Origin: Desulfobulbaceae bacterium
Lineage (GTDB): Bacteria; Desulfobacterota; Desulfobulbia; Desulfobulbales; Desulfocapsaceae
Length of the DNA: 64,000 nt
Assembly: GCA_008933635.1 (NCBI GenBank)
Contig: WBUQ01000003.1
Location: 1 to 64,000, forward strand
Direction of reading: 5' to 3'
Shown: piece by piece, positions 24,182 to 33,195 of the stretch
Position numbering within the stretch: the first letter of the stretch is position 1
How the letters are laid out: every line of letters begins with the position of its first letter
Notes under the pieces: generated by a model
What the model saw: the letters and a program-made list of their open reading frames with translations, nothing else
The model's database searches: none
What the model was told of the DNA's origin: nothing
Made by a program: the position numbers and the translations under genes

Positions 24182-25885
24182 ATGCAGGAGCTTTCGAAAT
24201 CACAGAAGGCGAGAAACGCCATTCGCACCTTCAAGACCCTCGCCGACGCCCTCACCATCCAGGGGGTGTACAAACCTTCAGGCAAGGCCGGAGAAAAGCT
24301 GGCCGAGGCCATGAAAATGTTCAGTCCGGAGATCTATGGCTCCATGCCCGATCCGCGGATCGTCGAGCTCAAGGGACTGGAGTACGTCATCGACCGGATG
24401 CCGCGGGGCATCGAGAAATGCAACCGGCTCATTCTCACCGCCCAGGAGGATTTCCAGGACACCTCGTTCGAAGAGATCATCCCGCTGAAGAGGCGCCGGG
24501 TCTCCTACGCGGTGTCGGAGAAGGAGATGTGCTTCGTCATCACCCATGGCCAGAGCGAGATCTATGATATCCTGACCCACATCACCTTCCTCACCATCGA
24601 ATCGCAGAAGATCTACCAGCAGATCTGCAACCGGGTTGACGGGACCAGCACCGAGTGGGTCGAGCTGGAGCGGATCACCAGGATGGAGTCCGACCTCAAG
24701 GGCGAGGAACTCGATCAGGCGATTTGGAACCTGTCGATCATCCTCGGCCGGACGTACCGGGAGACGAGGAGCACCTACGAATACCTCGAGGAGAACCGGC
24801 GACTGCACCACTCCAACAACGGCCTGTTCAACATCGTCCACTCCCTCGGCAGGCGGATGATCGAGGAACAGGTCTCGGAGAAGGAGGAGCTGACGATCTA
24901 CTTCACCCCATCCCTCCATGACATGATCGGCCACCACAAGTATGCCTCCCTGTGGGCCGACTCGATCAAGGAGCGGCTCTATGGGCTTGGTTTCCAGGAC
25001 AGGCCCGTCCACGTGATCAGCGCCAACATGCATTCGGTGCGCAATATCATCTACGGATCGGGTATGCTGGTCGAAAGAGGGGAAACGATTCCAGACGACC
25101 TCTATGACATGGTCCGCCAGCTGCGCAGCCAGGGCAGGAAGATCAGTGAATACGCGGAGAAGCACGGATACATTTTTCACAAGGACACCTCGGGATCGAA
25201 TATCGATGTCAATATCGTCGATACCGCCCGGATCGATTTCGCCACCCTCCACCCCGCCCTCCGTTTCAACGTCCACCTGATCAAGGAGCAGCAGCCCGTT
25301 CTGCTGGTGATGGATTACGCCTTCGGCACCCAGGCCTTCGAACTAATGGACGAACTGCTCTGCCCCTGCCAGATCCAGGACAAGGTCATCGCCTTCAGCA
25401 TCGAGTCGATTTCGATCATGGGCAAGGCTGGGATCCTCCCCGGCAAGAAGGGCGACATCATGCTGGCGACGGCCCATGTGATGGAGGGGACGCCGCACAA
25501 CTATATCGTCAACAACGACCTCGCCGTCAACGACTTCGATCCCGGCGTCAACGTCTACTGCGGCCCGATGGTCACCGTTCTCGGCACCTCGCTGCAGAAC
25601 CGCGATGTCCTCGAGCGGTTCCATTCGTCGAGCTGGAAGGCGATCGGGCTGGAAATGGAGGGAGGGCACTACCAGCGAGCGATCAGTGCCGCCATCATCC
25701 AGGGCCACATCCCGATGAACATGAAGACCCGCTATGCCTATTACGCCTCTGACAATCCGCTGGTGAGCGGCCAGACCCTGGCTTCCGGTCCGATGGGTGA
25801 AGAGGGCGTGGTGCCGACCTACATGATCACCAAGGTCATCCTGCAGAAGATCCTCAACTACCAGGACGAGACACCAGGCCGATGA
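24182..25885 (+). CDS. DUF6909-like protein with nucleoside-phosphorylase-like C-terminus
   Basis: 567 residues from ATG 24182 (MQELSKSQKARNAIRTFKTL). I recognise it as resembling the DUF6909 family; no experimental role is known to me. There are no signal peptide, membrane helices or common ATPase motifs. The C-terminal part has KGDIMLATAHVMEGTPHNYI, YCGPMVTVLGTS, and GLEMEGG (about residues 489-495) followed by YYASDNPL, an arrangement reminiscent of PNP/UDP nucleoside phosphorylases, whose EME-type motif binds ribose. Its stop overlaps the next start (ATGA), tying it to a membrane histidine kinase. A nucleotide-related signalling role is speculative. Confidence 0.6.
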   Translation: MQELSKSQKARNAIRTFKTLADALTIQGVYKPSGKAGEKLAEAMKMFSPEIYGSMPDPRIVELKGLEYVIDRMPRGIEKCNRLILTAQEDFQDTSFEEIIPLKRRRVSYAVSEKEMCFVITHGQSEIYDILTHITFLTIESQKIYQQICNRVDGTSTEWVELERITRMESDLKGEELDQAIWNLSIILGRTYRETRSTYEYLEENRRLHHSNNGLFNIVHSLGRRMIEEQVSEKEELTIYFTPSLHDMIGHHKYASLWADSIKERLYGLGFQDRPVHVISANMHSVRNIIYGSGMLVERGETIPDDLYDMVRQLRSQGRKISEYAEKHGYIFHKDTSGSNIDVNIVDTARIDFATLHPALRFNVHLIKEQQPVLLVMDYAFGTQAFELMDELLCPCQIQDKVIAFSIESISIMGKAGILPGKKGDIMLATAHVMEGTPHNYIVNNDLAVNDFDPGVNVYCGPMVTVLGTSLQNRDVLERFHSSSWKAIGLEMEGGHYQRAISAAIIQGHIPMNMKTRYAYYASDNPLVSGQTLASGPMGEEGVVPTYMITKVILQKILNYQDETPGR

Positions 25886-27714
25886 AACTTCGTCTCGTCA
25901 ACGTCTCGCCCTGGATACTGGCCGCCGCATGTTCACTGCTGGCCGTTATCATCGCTGTCTTCGCCGTCAACAACTATCGCCGCGAGAAGCAGCTGATGAC
26001 CGAGGTGCTGCTGCAGAAGGGCGTCACCATCATCCGGTTCGTCAATGCCGGGCCGCGCATCAGGTTCCGCACCAATGCCGAATCCTATGCCGCGATGGAG
26101 CTGCAGTGGAGGGAGCAGGTGCAGCAGATCCTCGACCACGCCGCAGAACAGCCAGACATCCATATGGCGATGATGGTCGACAGGAGCGGCAAGATCCTGG
26201 CCTGCTCCGACAGCGGCCATGCCGGGCAGATGGTCGAGCGGGAGACCGCTGCGTTTTTCAGGACCCTGGAAAACGAACATGCCGGCAATGTCGCGTACCG
26301 GATAGGCAGAGAGGCGAGGGGCAACGGCAGCGTCTTCCAGGCCGCAGCCTACTATGCGCCCCTGGGTCCGAGGGAGCTGGCAGAGGGCGGGCTGTCGCCG
26401 ATGATGCAGCATATGCGACGCGGAAACGGGCCCATGCGGGACCATATGATGCAGATGCAGCAGGGTTTCCAGCGATGGCGGGAGCTGGCCGCAAAGGTGC
26501 AGGGGGCCAGGTATGTTCTGCTGGTCGAGCTGGAAATCGATCAGTACAACGCCGCCGTCAAACGACAGCTGCTGCAGATTGTCATCCTCTCCATCGTCCT
26601 GCTGCTGGTCGGCATCGGCGGCTGGCTGTCTCTCCTCACCCTGCAGGGATACAGAGGATCCCAGGTGAGTCTGAGACGGATGCGGGCCTTCAACGATCTT
26701 CTGGTCTCCTCGCTGCCGCTCGGGCTGGTCGCCACCGACAGCGAAGGCAAGATCCAGATCTGCAACAGGACAGCGGAAGAAATTCTGGCGAGCCCTGAGA
26801 AGGACCTGGCAGGTAAACGGCCAGGAGAGATCCTGCCGCCGCCGCTTGCCGAGCTGATCGCCCAGTCGGAGGCGCAACCCGAACGTCCACGGAAACAGGA
26901 ACTGGTTCTCGAGCAGGAGACCGGGCGCCCCAGATCGCTGCTGCTTGCCGCACTGGCGGTGCTCGATGGGGAGAATCGCCATGTCGGCACGATGCTGCTG
27001 ATGCAGGATGTTAGCGAGGTGAAGCAGCTCGAGGAAGAGCTGAAGCGCAACGAGCGACTGGCGGCCCTGGGTGAAATGGCGGCAGGCGTGGCGCATGAGC
27101 TGCGGAATCCGCTCAGCTCGATCAAGGGGCTGGCGGTATTGCTGAAGTCCCGTTTCAGTGAAGGCGGGTCAGACCGTGAAGCCGCCGATATCCTGGTGCG
27201 CGAGGTGGAGCGGCTCAACCGCAGCATCAGCGAACTGCTCGATTACGCCAGACCAGACCGGCTGGTCAAGGAAATGGTCTCGCTCAATGATGTGCTGCGG
27301 AAGGCGATCACACTCATCCGGGTCGATGCCGATGCCGCAGGGGTCGTGATCGAGACGGACCTCTGCCCGCCACCGGATCTGGTCCATGCCGATCAGGACA
27401 AGCTCAGCCAGGTCTTTCTCAACCTCCTGCTCAACGCCATTCAGGCCATGAATGGCGGCGGCAGCCTGAAAATCACCACCCGGACCGGCCAGGGCCAGCT
27501 GTCATGCCGGGTCGAGGACAGCGGCTGCGGCATCGCGGCGGATCTGCTGCCGAAGGTCTTCGATCCCTACATGACCACCAAGAGCGGCGGCACCGGGCTT
27601 GGTCTGGCGATGTCGGTGAAGATCATCGAGGAGCACGGGGGGCGCATCGATATCAGCAGCACGGCCGGGCAGGGGACGACCGTAGTGGTGACATTGCCAG
27701 CGGGGCAGCCATGA
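25882..27714 (+). CDS. Membrane sensor histidine kinase, ZraS-like, with PAS domain
   Basis: 610 residues. A first membrane helix (about 10-29), a periplasmic sensor of about 195 residues, a second helix (about 227-249, IVILSIVLLLVGIGGWLSLL), a PAS domain (about 270-375), HisKA with phospho-His H405 (GVAHELRNPLSSIKGL), and HATPase (NLLLNAIQAM, EDSGCGI, GGTGLGLAMS). The sensor holds a Met/His-rich stretch (SPMMQHMRRGNGPM, then DHMMQMQ) that could bind metal. No partner regulator is adjacent; instead it overlaps a DUF6909-like gene and a glycosyltransferase by four bases on each side. Confidence 0.9.
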   Translation: MKLRLVNVSPWILAAACSLLAVIIAVFAVNNYRREKQLMTEVLLQKGVTIIRFVNAGPRIRFRTNAESYAAMELQWREQVQQILDHAAEQPDIHMAMMVDRSGKILACSDSGHAGQMVERETAAFFRTLENEHAGNVAYRIGREARGNGSVFQAAAYYAPLGPRELAEGGLSPMMQHMRRGNGPMRDHMMQMQQGFQRWRELAAKVQGARYVLLVELEIDQYNAAVKRQLLQIVILSIVLLLVGIGGWLSLLTLQGYRGSQVSLRRMRAFNDLLVSSLPLGLVATDSEGKIQICNRTAEEILASPEKDLAGKRPGEILPPPLAELIAQSEAQPERPRKQELVLEQETGRPRSLLLAALAVLDGENRHVGTMLLMQDVSEVKQLEEELKRNERLAALGEMAAGVAHELRNPLSSIKGLAVLLKSRFSEGGSDREAADILVREVERLNRSISELLDYARPDRLVKEMVSLNDVLRKAITLIRVDADAAGVVIETDLCPPPDLVHADQDKLSQVFLNLLLNAIQAMNGGGSLKITTRTGQGQLSCRVEDSGCGIAADLLPKVFDPYMTTKSGGTGLGLAMSVKIIEEHGGRIDISSTAGQGTTVVVTLPAGQP

Positions 27715-28790
27715 GGCGGTGGCAGCCGGTTGACGGAGGGTTCCCCGGAACAGACGGAAACCGAGGCAAGCATACCTTGCGGATCGTCCAGTTCATGGCC
27801 TCCGAAGGCTACGGCGGAGCGGAGAAGGTCTTCATCGAACTGTCGAATGCCCTGGCGGCAGAGTATGAGGTCATCGCCCTGCTGCTCCGCAACGCCATCA
27901 TCAGTGGCAGATTTTCGCCGCAGGTCAGGCAGGTCGTGCTGCACTCCAACCCGACCAGCAACAACCCCTTGCTCCACCTCGAACTTTATTCCCGTTTAAA
28001 GGAGCTCGCTCCCGATCTCATCCATACCCATGCGGCCAAAGGGACGACCCTGGTCGCCAGGGTCAACCGGCTGCTCGGTTTGCCCCATCTCGGCACCAAG
28101 CATAACGATCGCAGGGGCCGGATATTCAACCATCTCCGCTGGGTCAGCGCGGTTTCGGAGAAGTCGGCGCGATCGGTGGTCGCTGCCAGAGGGGCGGAAG
28201 TACGGGTCATCCACAACGGGGTCGCCGCTGAAGACCCCGGTCCGGAAGAGAAAGACAAAGCCTTTACCATCGTTGCGGTCGGCCGCCTGGATGCGATCAA
28301 GGGCTTCGATATCCTGATCGACCAGGTTGCGGCGCTGCCCTTCGACTTCAGGCTGAAAATTATCGGCGAGGGGCCGGAGAAGGCCCGTCTCGAACAGCAG
28401 ATCAGGAACAGGAAGCTGTCGGAAAAGGTCGTCCTCGAAGGCTTTCGCGACGATATTCCCCGCCTTATGCGCAGGGCACACCTTGTTGTCATCTCCTCGC
28501 ACCAGGAAGGGGGGCCGAAGGTGATGATCGAATCCCTCTTCCATGCCGACATGCTGATCGCCACCCCCGTGGGGGCAGTGCCCGAGGTGCTGCCGGATAG
28601 GTTCCAGGCCAGGCAGGAGGAACTGGCGGCAAAGATCTCCCAGGTCTATTTCGAATATGACCGGTACCGGGAGGACTTCGCAGCGGTCGCCGCAAAAAGA
28701 CGTCCTGATTTCTCCCTGCCGGAGATAGTCGAAAAATACCGGGACTTCTACCGCCACATTCTGGGGCAGAAAGGTCAGTCCGGCGGGTGA
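27711..28790 (+). CDS. Glycosyltransferase family 4 protein
   Basis: 359 residues, starting within the kinase stop (ATGA overlap). The N-terminal Rossmann fold has FMASEGYGGAEKV, and the C-terminal one has IVAVGRLDAIKGFDILI, IIGEGPEKARLEQQI and SSHQEGGPKVMIESL, a GT-B fold with the E-x7-E type donor site (EGGPKVMIE). It should add a sugar from a nucleotide sugar to a surface glycan or LPS core. It is convergent with, and overlaps by 16 bases, an O-antigen ligase. The exact acceptor and sugar cannot be told. Confidence 0.88.
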   Translation: MRRWQPVDGGFPGTDGNRGKHTLRIVQFMASEGYGGAEKVFIELSNALAAEYEVIALLLRNAIISGRFSPQVRQVVLHSNPTSNNPLLHLELYSRLKELAPDLIHTHAAKGTTLVARVNRLLGLPHLGTKHNDRRGRIFNHLRWVSAVSEKSARSVVAARGAEVRVIHNGVAAEDPGPEEKDKAFTIVAVGRLDAIKGFDILIDQVAALPFDFRLKIIGEGPEKARLEQQIRNRKLSEKVVLEGFRDDIPRLMRRAHLVVISSHQEGGPKVMIESLFHADMLIATPVGAVPEVLPDRFQARQEELAAKISQVYFEYDRYREDFAAVAAKRRPDFSLPEIVEKYRDFYRHILGQKGQSGG

Positions 28791-29959
28791 TCCTGCGGCG
28801 GGGAGGCGAGGAGCAGGGCCGAGAGGAAGGCGAAGAAGTGGCCCTGGTGGGAATCGAAGAGAAAGGAATTCATCAGGCAGCCGGCAGCCATTGTCAGCAC
28901 GATGCCCTGCATGACAAACCTGCGATGCCGTTTCAGCCGCGAAGCGGAGAGCCACTGGCTGACCAGCAGCGCCACGAACAGCGCAAGGCCGGACAGGCCG
29001 AGCTGGACGCCGATGAACAGGTATTCGTTGTGCGGATTGTCGGTGGGCATGGTATCGCTGCCTTCGATCAGTTCCTGCTGCCTGAAGGCGAAGGAACCGG
29101 TGCCGTGGCCGAAGACGGGGCGTTCCCGGATCAGGTCGATGCTGTTGCCCCACCAGTCCAGCCGCATGCCCAGCGATGAACGGGACGCCCCCGGTTCATA
29201 ATGGATGATATCCTGCAGCGCCTGCTGGACACGCGAGGAGATGTTGCCCGAGACGGTGAAGCCGGCCGGGATCGCGAGCAGGAGGATGAGGCAGCCGGCG
29301 AGCCTGTTCCGCAGGCTGAGACGCTGCAGGATGGCAAAGCCGATCAGCACGGTATAGGCGAAGAGGCCGGTTCGTCCGGGCGAGACAAAGACGATGTTGG
29401 CGGTGGCGAGCAGAAAAACGACACACCAGGCAATCCGGTAGCGGCGATGGTCGATCGCCCGCTGGAAGGCCCAGAACGCCAGCATGGCCATGAAAAAACT
29501 GTGGGTGATGTGGAAAAGCAGCGAGTTGCCGTACTTGGCTGATGGGATCAGCGAGAAGTGCATGCCGAAGGAGATCAGCATCAGGATCGCGGTGCCGGCC
29601 AGGAAACCGTTTTCCGCCCGGCCTATCAGCACCTCGTCGTCCCAGGCGAATGACATGACCAGCGGCAGGATGAGCAGCTCACGGTATTTCATCAGCACCG
29701 ACAGGGATCTCTCCGATGCCGCAGGCGAATAGAGGACAGCGGCGGCGAAGTAAACAAAGAGCAGAGTGGCGAGGATGGCCACGGGATGGCGGCGCAGCAG
29801 CCGGCCCAGGATCCTTGCCCTTCCGGAACCGAACCAGAACAGGAGGACGAAGGCGGAGCTGATATCCATCAGCGCCGTGGAGAGCGGTATCCAGAAACAG
29901 GTGGCGATGATCGCGTAGCCGCCACACCGCCGGCTTATGGTCTGTATCCGGTCAATCAT
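28775..29959 (-). CDS. O-antigen ligase (WaaL/Wzy-C family)
   Basis: 394 residues with about ten to twelve membrane helices. The large periplasmic loop before the last helices holds DLIRERPVFGHGTGSF and DNPHNEYLFIGVQLG, the Wzy_C motif with the functionally important His. It joins undecaprenyl-linked O-polysaccharide to lipid A core, or polymerises it. It lies 24 bases after msbA on the same strand, a natural pairing of LPS export and assembly. Polymerase and ligase members of this family cannot be separated by sequence alone. Confidence 0.85.
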   Translation of the reverse strand: MIDRIQTISRRCGGYAIIATCFWIPLSTALMDISSAFVLLFWFGSGRARILGRLLRRHPVAILATLLFVYFAAAVLYSPAASERSLSVLMKYRELLILPLVMSFAWDDEVLIGRAENGFLAGTAILMLISFGMHFSLIPSAKYGNSLLFHITHSFFMAMLAFWAFQRAIDHRRYRIAWCVVFLLATANIVFVSPGRTGLFAYTVLIGFAILQRLSLRNRLAGCLILLLAIPAGFTVSGNISSRVQQALQDIIHYEPGASRSSLGMRLDWWGNSIDLIRERPVFGHGTGSFAFRQQELIEGSDTMPTDNPHNEYLFIGVQLGLSGLALFVALLVSQWLSASRLKRHRRFVMQGIVLTMAAGCLMNSFLFDSHQGHFFAFLSALLLASPPQDHPPD

Positions 29960-29983
29960 GTCTGCTGGTCTTCCGTCCCGCCT

Positions 29984-31711
29984 TTAGCGGTACTGCATGT
30001 TGTAGAGCAGTTCATATTCCTGGCCGAGCGCCAGGAGCTCCTCGTGGGTGCCTTCCTCGACGATGGCGCCATCCTTGACCACGATGATCCGGTCGGCATT
30101 GATGATGGTCGACAGTCTATGGGCGATCACGAAGGTGGTCTTTCCCTTCATCAGATTCTCCAGAGCTTTCTGCACCTCCCTCTCCGATTCGGTGTCAAGT
30201 GCCGAGGTCGCCTCGTCGAGGATCAGGATCGGGGCGTTCTTGAGGATCGCCCGGGCGATGGATACCCTCTGCCGCTCGCCGCCGGAAAGCCTCGCCCCGC
30301 CCTCGCCGATCACCGTGTCGAAGCCCTGGGGCAGGTTCCTGATGAAATCGAGGGCATGGGCGGCTTCGGCAGCGCGGATCAAGTCCTCTTCGCTGCACTC
30401 GAGGTCGCCGTAGGCGATGTTGTTGCGGACGGTGTCGTTGAACAGGATGGTCTGCTGGGTGACCATCGCGATCTGGCTGCGCAGCGACTGCAGGGTGACG
30501 TCGCGGATGTCGTTGCCGTCGATCAAAATCGCCCCGACCTCGAGATCGAGGAAGCGGGGGATCAGGTTGGTCAGCGTCGTCTTGCCGCCGCCGCTCGGGC
30601 CGACGATGGCCAGCGCCTGGCCGGCCGGGACGGTCAGCTTGATCCGGCGCAGCACCGGTTCCTCTTCGTTGTAGCGGAAGGTCACGTCCCTGAACTCGAT
30701 GGTCTCTTTGAAAGGCGGCAGCGGAATCGCCCCGGTTTTGTCGGCAATGGCCGGCGTGATATCGAGCAGGGCGAAGACCCGGGTGGCGGCGGCCATGCCC
30801 TGCTGGATCACGGAGTTGATCCGGCTGACGCCCTTGACCGGTTCGTAGGCGGCGATCAGGGCGGTGAGGAAGGCGAAGAAGGTGCCGGGGGTGGCCCCGC
30901 CGTGGATGACCTCGTTGCCACCGAACCAGATGATCAGGGCGATGGCGACGCCGCCGATGAACTCCATCAGCGGATGCTGCATGCTGCGGAAGCGGGCGTC
31001 CTGGATGATGACGGCGAAGAGGGTGCCGATCTGGTCGCGGAAGCGGCGGCCTTCATATTCCTCGCGGCCGAAGGCCTTGACGATGCGGTTGCCGGTGATG
31101 GTCTCGTAGAGGATGTTGGTGAGGTGGGCGGTCTCCTCCTGGGTCTTGGTGCTCAGCTTCCTGAAGATCCGTCCGAATTTGACGATCGGGTAGCCGGCGA
31201 TCGGCAGGATGATGAACGAGAACATCGCCAGCTTCCAGTTCATGTGAAAGACCACGCCCAGCAGGATGATGACCTGGAAGAAATCGCGCAGGGTACCGAC
31301 CAGGGCATTCGAGACCGCCTGCTGCATCAGGGTGATGTCGGACATGATCCGCGAGATCAGGGTACCGGTGGGCATGTCGTGGAAAAACGACAGCGGCTGG
31401 CGGTGGATGTGTTCGAAGACCGCCGTCCGCAGGTCGCGGATGACCGACTGGCCGACCTTCTCCAGCAGGAAATAGTAGGTGTAGTAGAAGCTGCTCTTCA
31501 AGAAGAAGATCAGGACGATGATCAGCGGCAGGACGTTGAGGAAGAAGACGTTCTTCTCCATGAAGATCTTGTCGAGCAGATCCTTGACCAGGTAGGCCTG
31601 GGAGCCGGTCAGACCCGCCACCAGCACCATCGCCACCATGGCGATGAACAGCCGTGACTGGTAGGGGCGGATGACCGCATAGATTCTGAAGAGGATTTCC
31701 TTGTTTGTCAT
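29984..31711 (-). CDS. msbA: Lipid A export ABC transporter MsbA
   Basis: 575 residues, the normal length for a half-transporter that flips lipid A-core across the inner membrane. Six membrane helices in the first 310 residues, then an ATPase: Walker A GPSGGGKTT (near 370), Q loop VTQQTILFN, signature LSGGERQRVSIARAI, Walker B ILILDEATSALD and H loop IAHRLST. The membrane domain segment DMPTGTLISRIMSD is typical of MsbA. It heads a minus-strand pair with the O-antigen ligase and is divergent from rlmH. Confidence 0.92.
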   Translation of the reverse strand: MTNKEILFRIYAVIRPYQSRLFIAMVAMVLVAGLTGSQAYLVKDLLDKIFMEKNVFFLNVLPLIIVLIFFLKSSFYYTYYFLLEKVGQSVIRDLRTAVFEHIHRQPLSFFHDMPTGTLISRIMSDITLMQQAVSNALVGTLRDFFQVIILLGVVFHMNWKLAMFSFIILPIAGYPIVKFGRIFRKLSTKTQEETAHLTNILYETITGNRIVKAFGREEYEGRRFRDQIGTLFAVIIQDARFRSMQHPLMEFIGGVAIALIIWFGGNEVIHGGATPGTFFAFLTALIAAYEPVKGVSRINSVIQQGMAAATRVFALLDITPAIADKTGAIPLPPFKETIEFRDVTFRYNEEEPVLRRIKLTVPAGQALAIVGPSGGGKTTLTNLIPRFLDLEVGAILIDGNDIRDVTLQSLRSQIAMVTQQTILFNDTVRNNIAYGDLECSEEDLIRAAEAAHALDFIRNLPQGFDTVIGEGGARLSGGERQRVSIARAILKNAPILILDEATSALDTESEREVQKALENLMKGKTTFVIAHRLSTIINADRIIVVKDGAIVEEGTHEELLALGQEYELLYNMQYR

Positions 31712-31876
31712 GCGGAACTTTGATGATAAGGTTGTACGGCGCAGAAGGCCGGGGACGGGCGAGCAAATTCGCGACTAGTAATACACTACCCGGATGCAAT
31801 TCAAAAGTGAATTTTCCCCGAAACCCCACGATCAGGAGGCGTCGGGGCAACCCCTTGCACGGAGAAACCTCCTCCC

Positions 31877-32344
31877 ATGATCCATGAGCTGCCGCTGCTC
31901 GGCAAGACCAAGGACCCTGCGCTCGGTGCCGGCATCGACGACTACTGCCGGCGCTTGCGGCATTACACCACGCTGTCGCTGAAGACCCTGAGGGAGCCGG
32001 CTAGAACCAGGGCGAGGGAGGAGGACCTGACGCTGGACGAAGGGCGCCTGCTGCTGAAAAACCTCCCTGCCGGCGCGCTGGCTGTGGTGCTCGACGCCGG
32101 CGGCGGTCAGTATACATCGGAGCAGTTCGCCGGGTTGATCAGCAGCTGGGAGCAGAAGGGGATCAAACAGGTCAGCTATCTGATCGGCGGTCCCAGCGGC
32201 CATTCGCCCGAAGTGCTCCGGCGGGCGGACCTGCTCCTGTCGCTGTCGAAGATGACCTTCACCCACGACATGGTCAGGCTGCTGCTGCTGGAGCAGCTCT
32301 ATCGCGCCTACACCATCAAGGCCGGCGAGAAATATCACAAGTGA
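31877..32344 (+). CDS. rlmH: 23S rRNA pseudouridine-1915 N3-methyltransferase RlmH
   Basis: 155 residues of the SPOUT methyltransferase family. RlmH methylates a pseudouridine in helix 69 of 23S rRNA. The N-terminus (LPLLGKTKDP) aligns with the family start; the knot region holds LIGGPSGHSPEVL and SLSKMTFTHDMVRLLLLEQLYRAYTI, the diagnostic motif, and the tail GEKYHK replaces the usual GxPYHR. The last ten bases overlap the convergent rsmJ. Confidence 0.92.
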   Translation: MIHELPLLGKTKDPALGAGIDDYCRRLRHYTTLSLKTLREPARTRAREEDLTLDEGRLLLKNLPAGALAVVLDAGGGQYTSEQFAGLISSWEQKGIKQVSYLIGGPSGHSPEVLRRADLLLSLSKMTFTHDMVRLLLLEQLYRAYTIKAGEKYHK

Positions 32345-33123
32345 CGGGTGAGATAGACGTCGAAGCGGCTGTTCTTCATCAGCACCTGGTGGCTGGGGCG
32401 GCGTCCGCCGAGCAGGGGGGCGCCCTTGGGCCGTTTGACCACCACCCGGTCGGCAGCAGCTGTCAGCGCCACGTCCAGCAGTGCCGGACTGTCATCGTCG
32501 TCGCCGACGATGGCGCGGATGATCCGCATCTCCTTGCTGTTCAAGGCGGAAGTGCGGCGATGCGGGTACATGGGGTCGATATAGACGGCATCGGCTGGTT
32601 CGGCCAGCTGTTTCAGGACCTCGGCGGCATCACCGATGATGAGGCGGACCATGTCGCGGAAGATGTCGGCGAGCGGTTCGACCAGCAGGGCCCGTTCGAC
32701 GGCGTCGGCCAGCAGGGCGCCGATGACCGGCGAGCGTTCGAACATCACCACCCGGCAGCCGAGGCAGGCCAGGACGAAGGCGTCGCCGCCCATTCCGGCG
32801 GTGGCGTCGAAGACGAAGGGTCTGAAGCCGGGCCTGATGCCGACCGCCCTGGCCAGCGGCTGTCTGGCCGTGCAGTTGCGGGCATGCCTGAAGGCCGCCT
32901 TGCCGCCTGCGAAATCGATGAACAGGACGCTGGCGCGGGACGTGTCCGACCCAGGCAATTGCAGGCGCAGCTCCAGGCCACGTTCGGTATAGACCAGCTG
33001 CGGCGTTGATGCCGGGGCCGGCAGACAGGGCAGGCCCAGCTTTTTCGCCAGCTCCTCGGCTTTTTGGTGCAAAGCGGCAGAGGTTGCGGTACATGAGAGC
33101 TCAAGAGAAGGCGCTGCGGTCAT
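32335..33123 (-). CDS. rsmJ: 16S rRNA guanine-1516 N2-methyltransferase RsmJ
   Basis: About 262 residues from ATG 33123; a longer frame to 33183 is possible but its extra residues are not family-like. The class I SAM fold shows FDATAGMGGDAFVLACLG, and the family signature YIDPMYPHRRTSALNSKEMR is present, with VVVKRPKGAPLL near the C-terminus. It methylates G1516 of 16S rRNA. It is convergent with rlmH (10-base overlap) and divergent from kdsB. Confidence 0.88.
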   Translation of the reverse strand: MTAAPSLELSCTATSAALHQKAEELAKKLGLPCLPAPASTPQLVYTERGLELRLQLPGSDTSRASVLFIDFAGGKAAFRHARNCTARQPLARAVGIRPGFRPFVFDATAGMGGDAFVLACLGCRVVMFERSPVIGALLADAVERALLVEPLADIFRDMVRLIIGDAAEVLKQLAEPADAVYIDPMYPHRRTSALNSKEMRIIRAIVGDDDDSPALLDVALTAAADRVVVKRPKGAPLLGGRRPSHQVLMKNSRFDVYLTRHL

Positions 33124-33195
33124 TGTCCCCCAGAATCGCCGAAAACTCCCGGTCCGGCACCGGCACGAAAACCACTCGAGCAACGGATATCAGAT

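Noticed and set aside
29786-31657. Very long plus-strand open frame across the O-antigen ligase and msbA region
   Set aside because: It is the complement of the ligase and MsbA genes, which have clear motifs; the frame has no family-like sequence.
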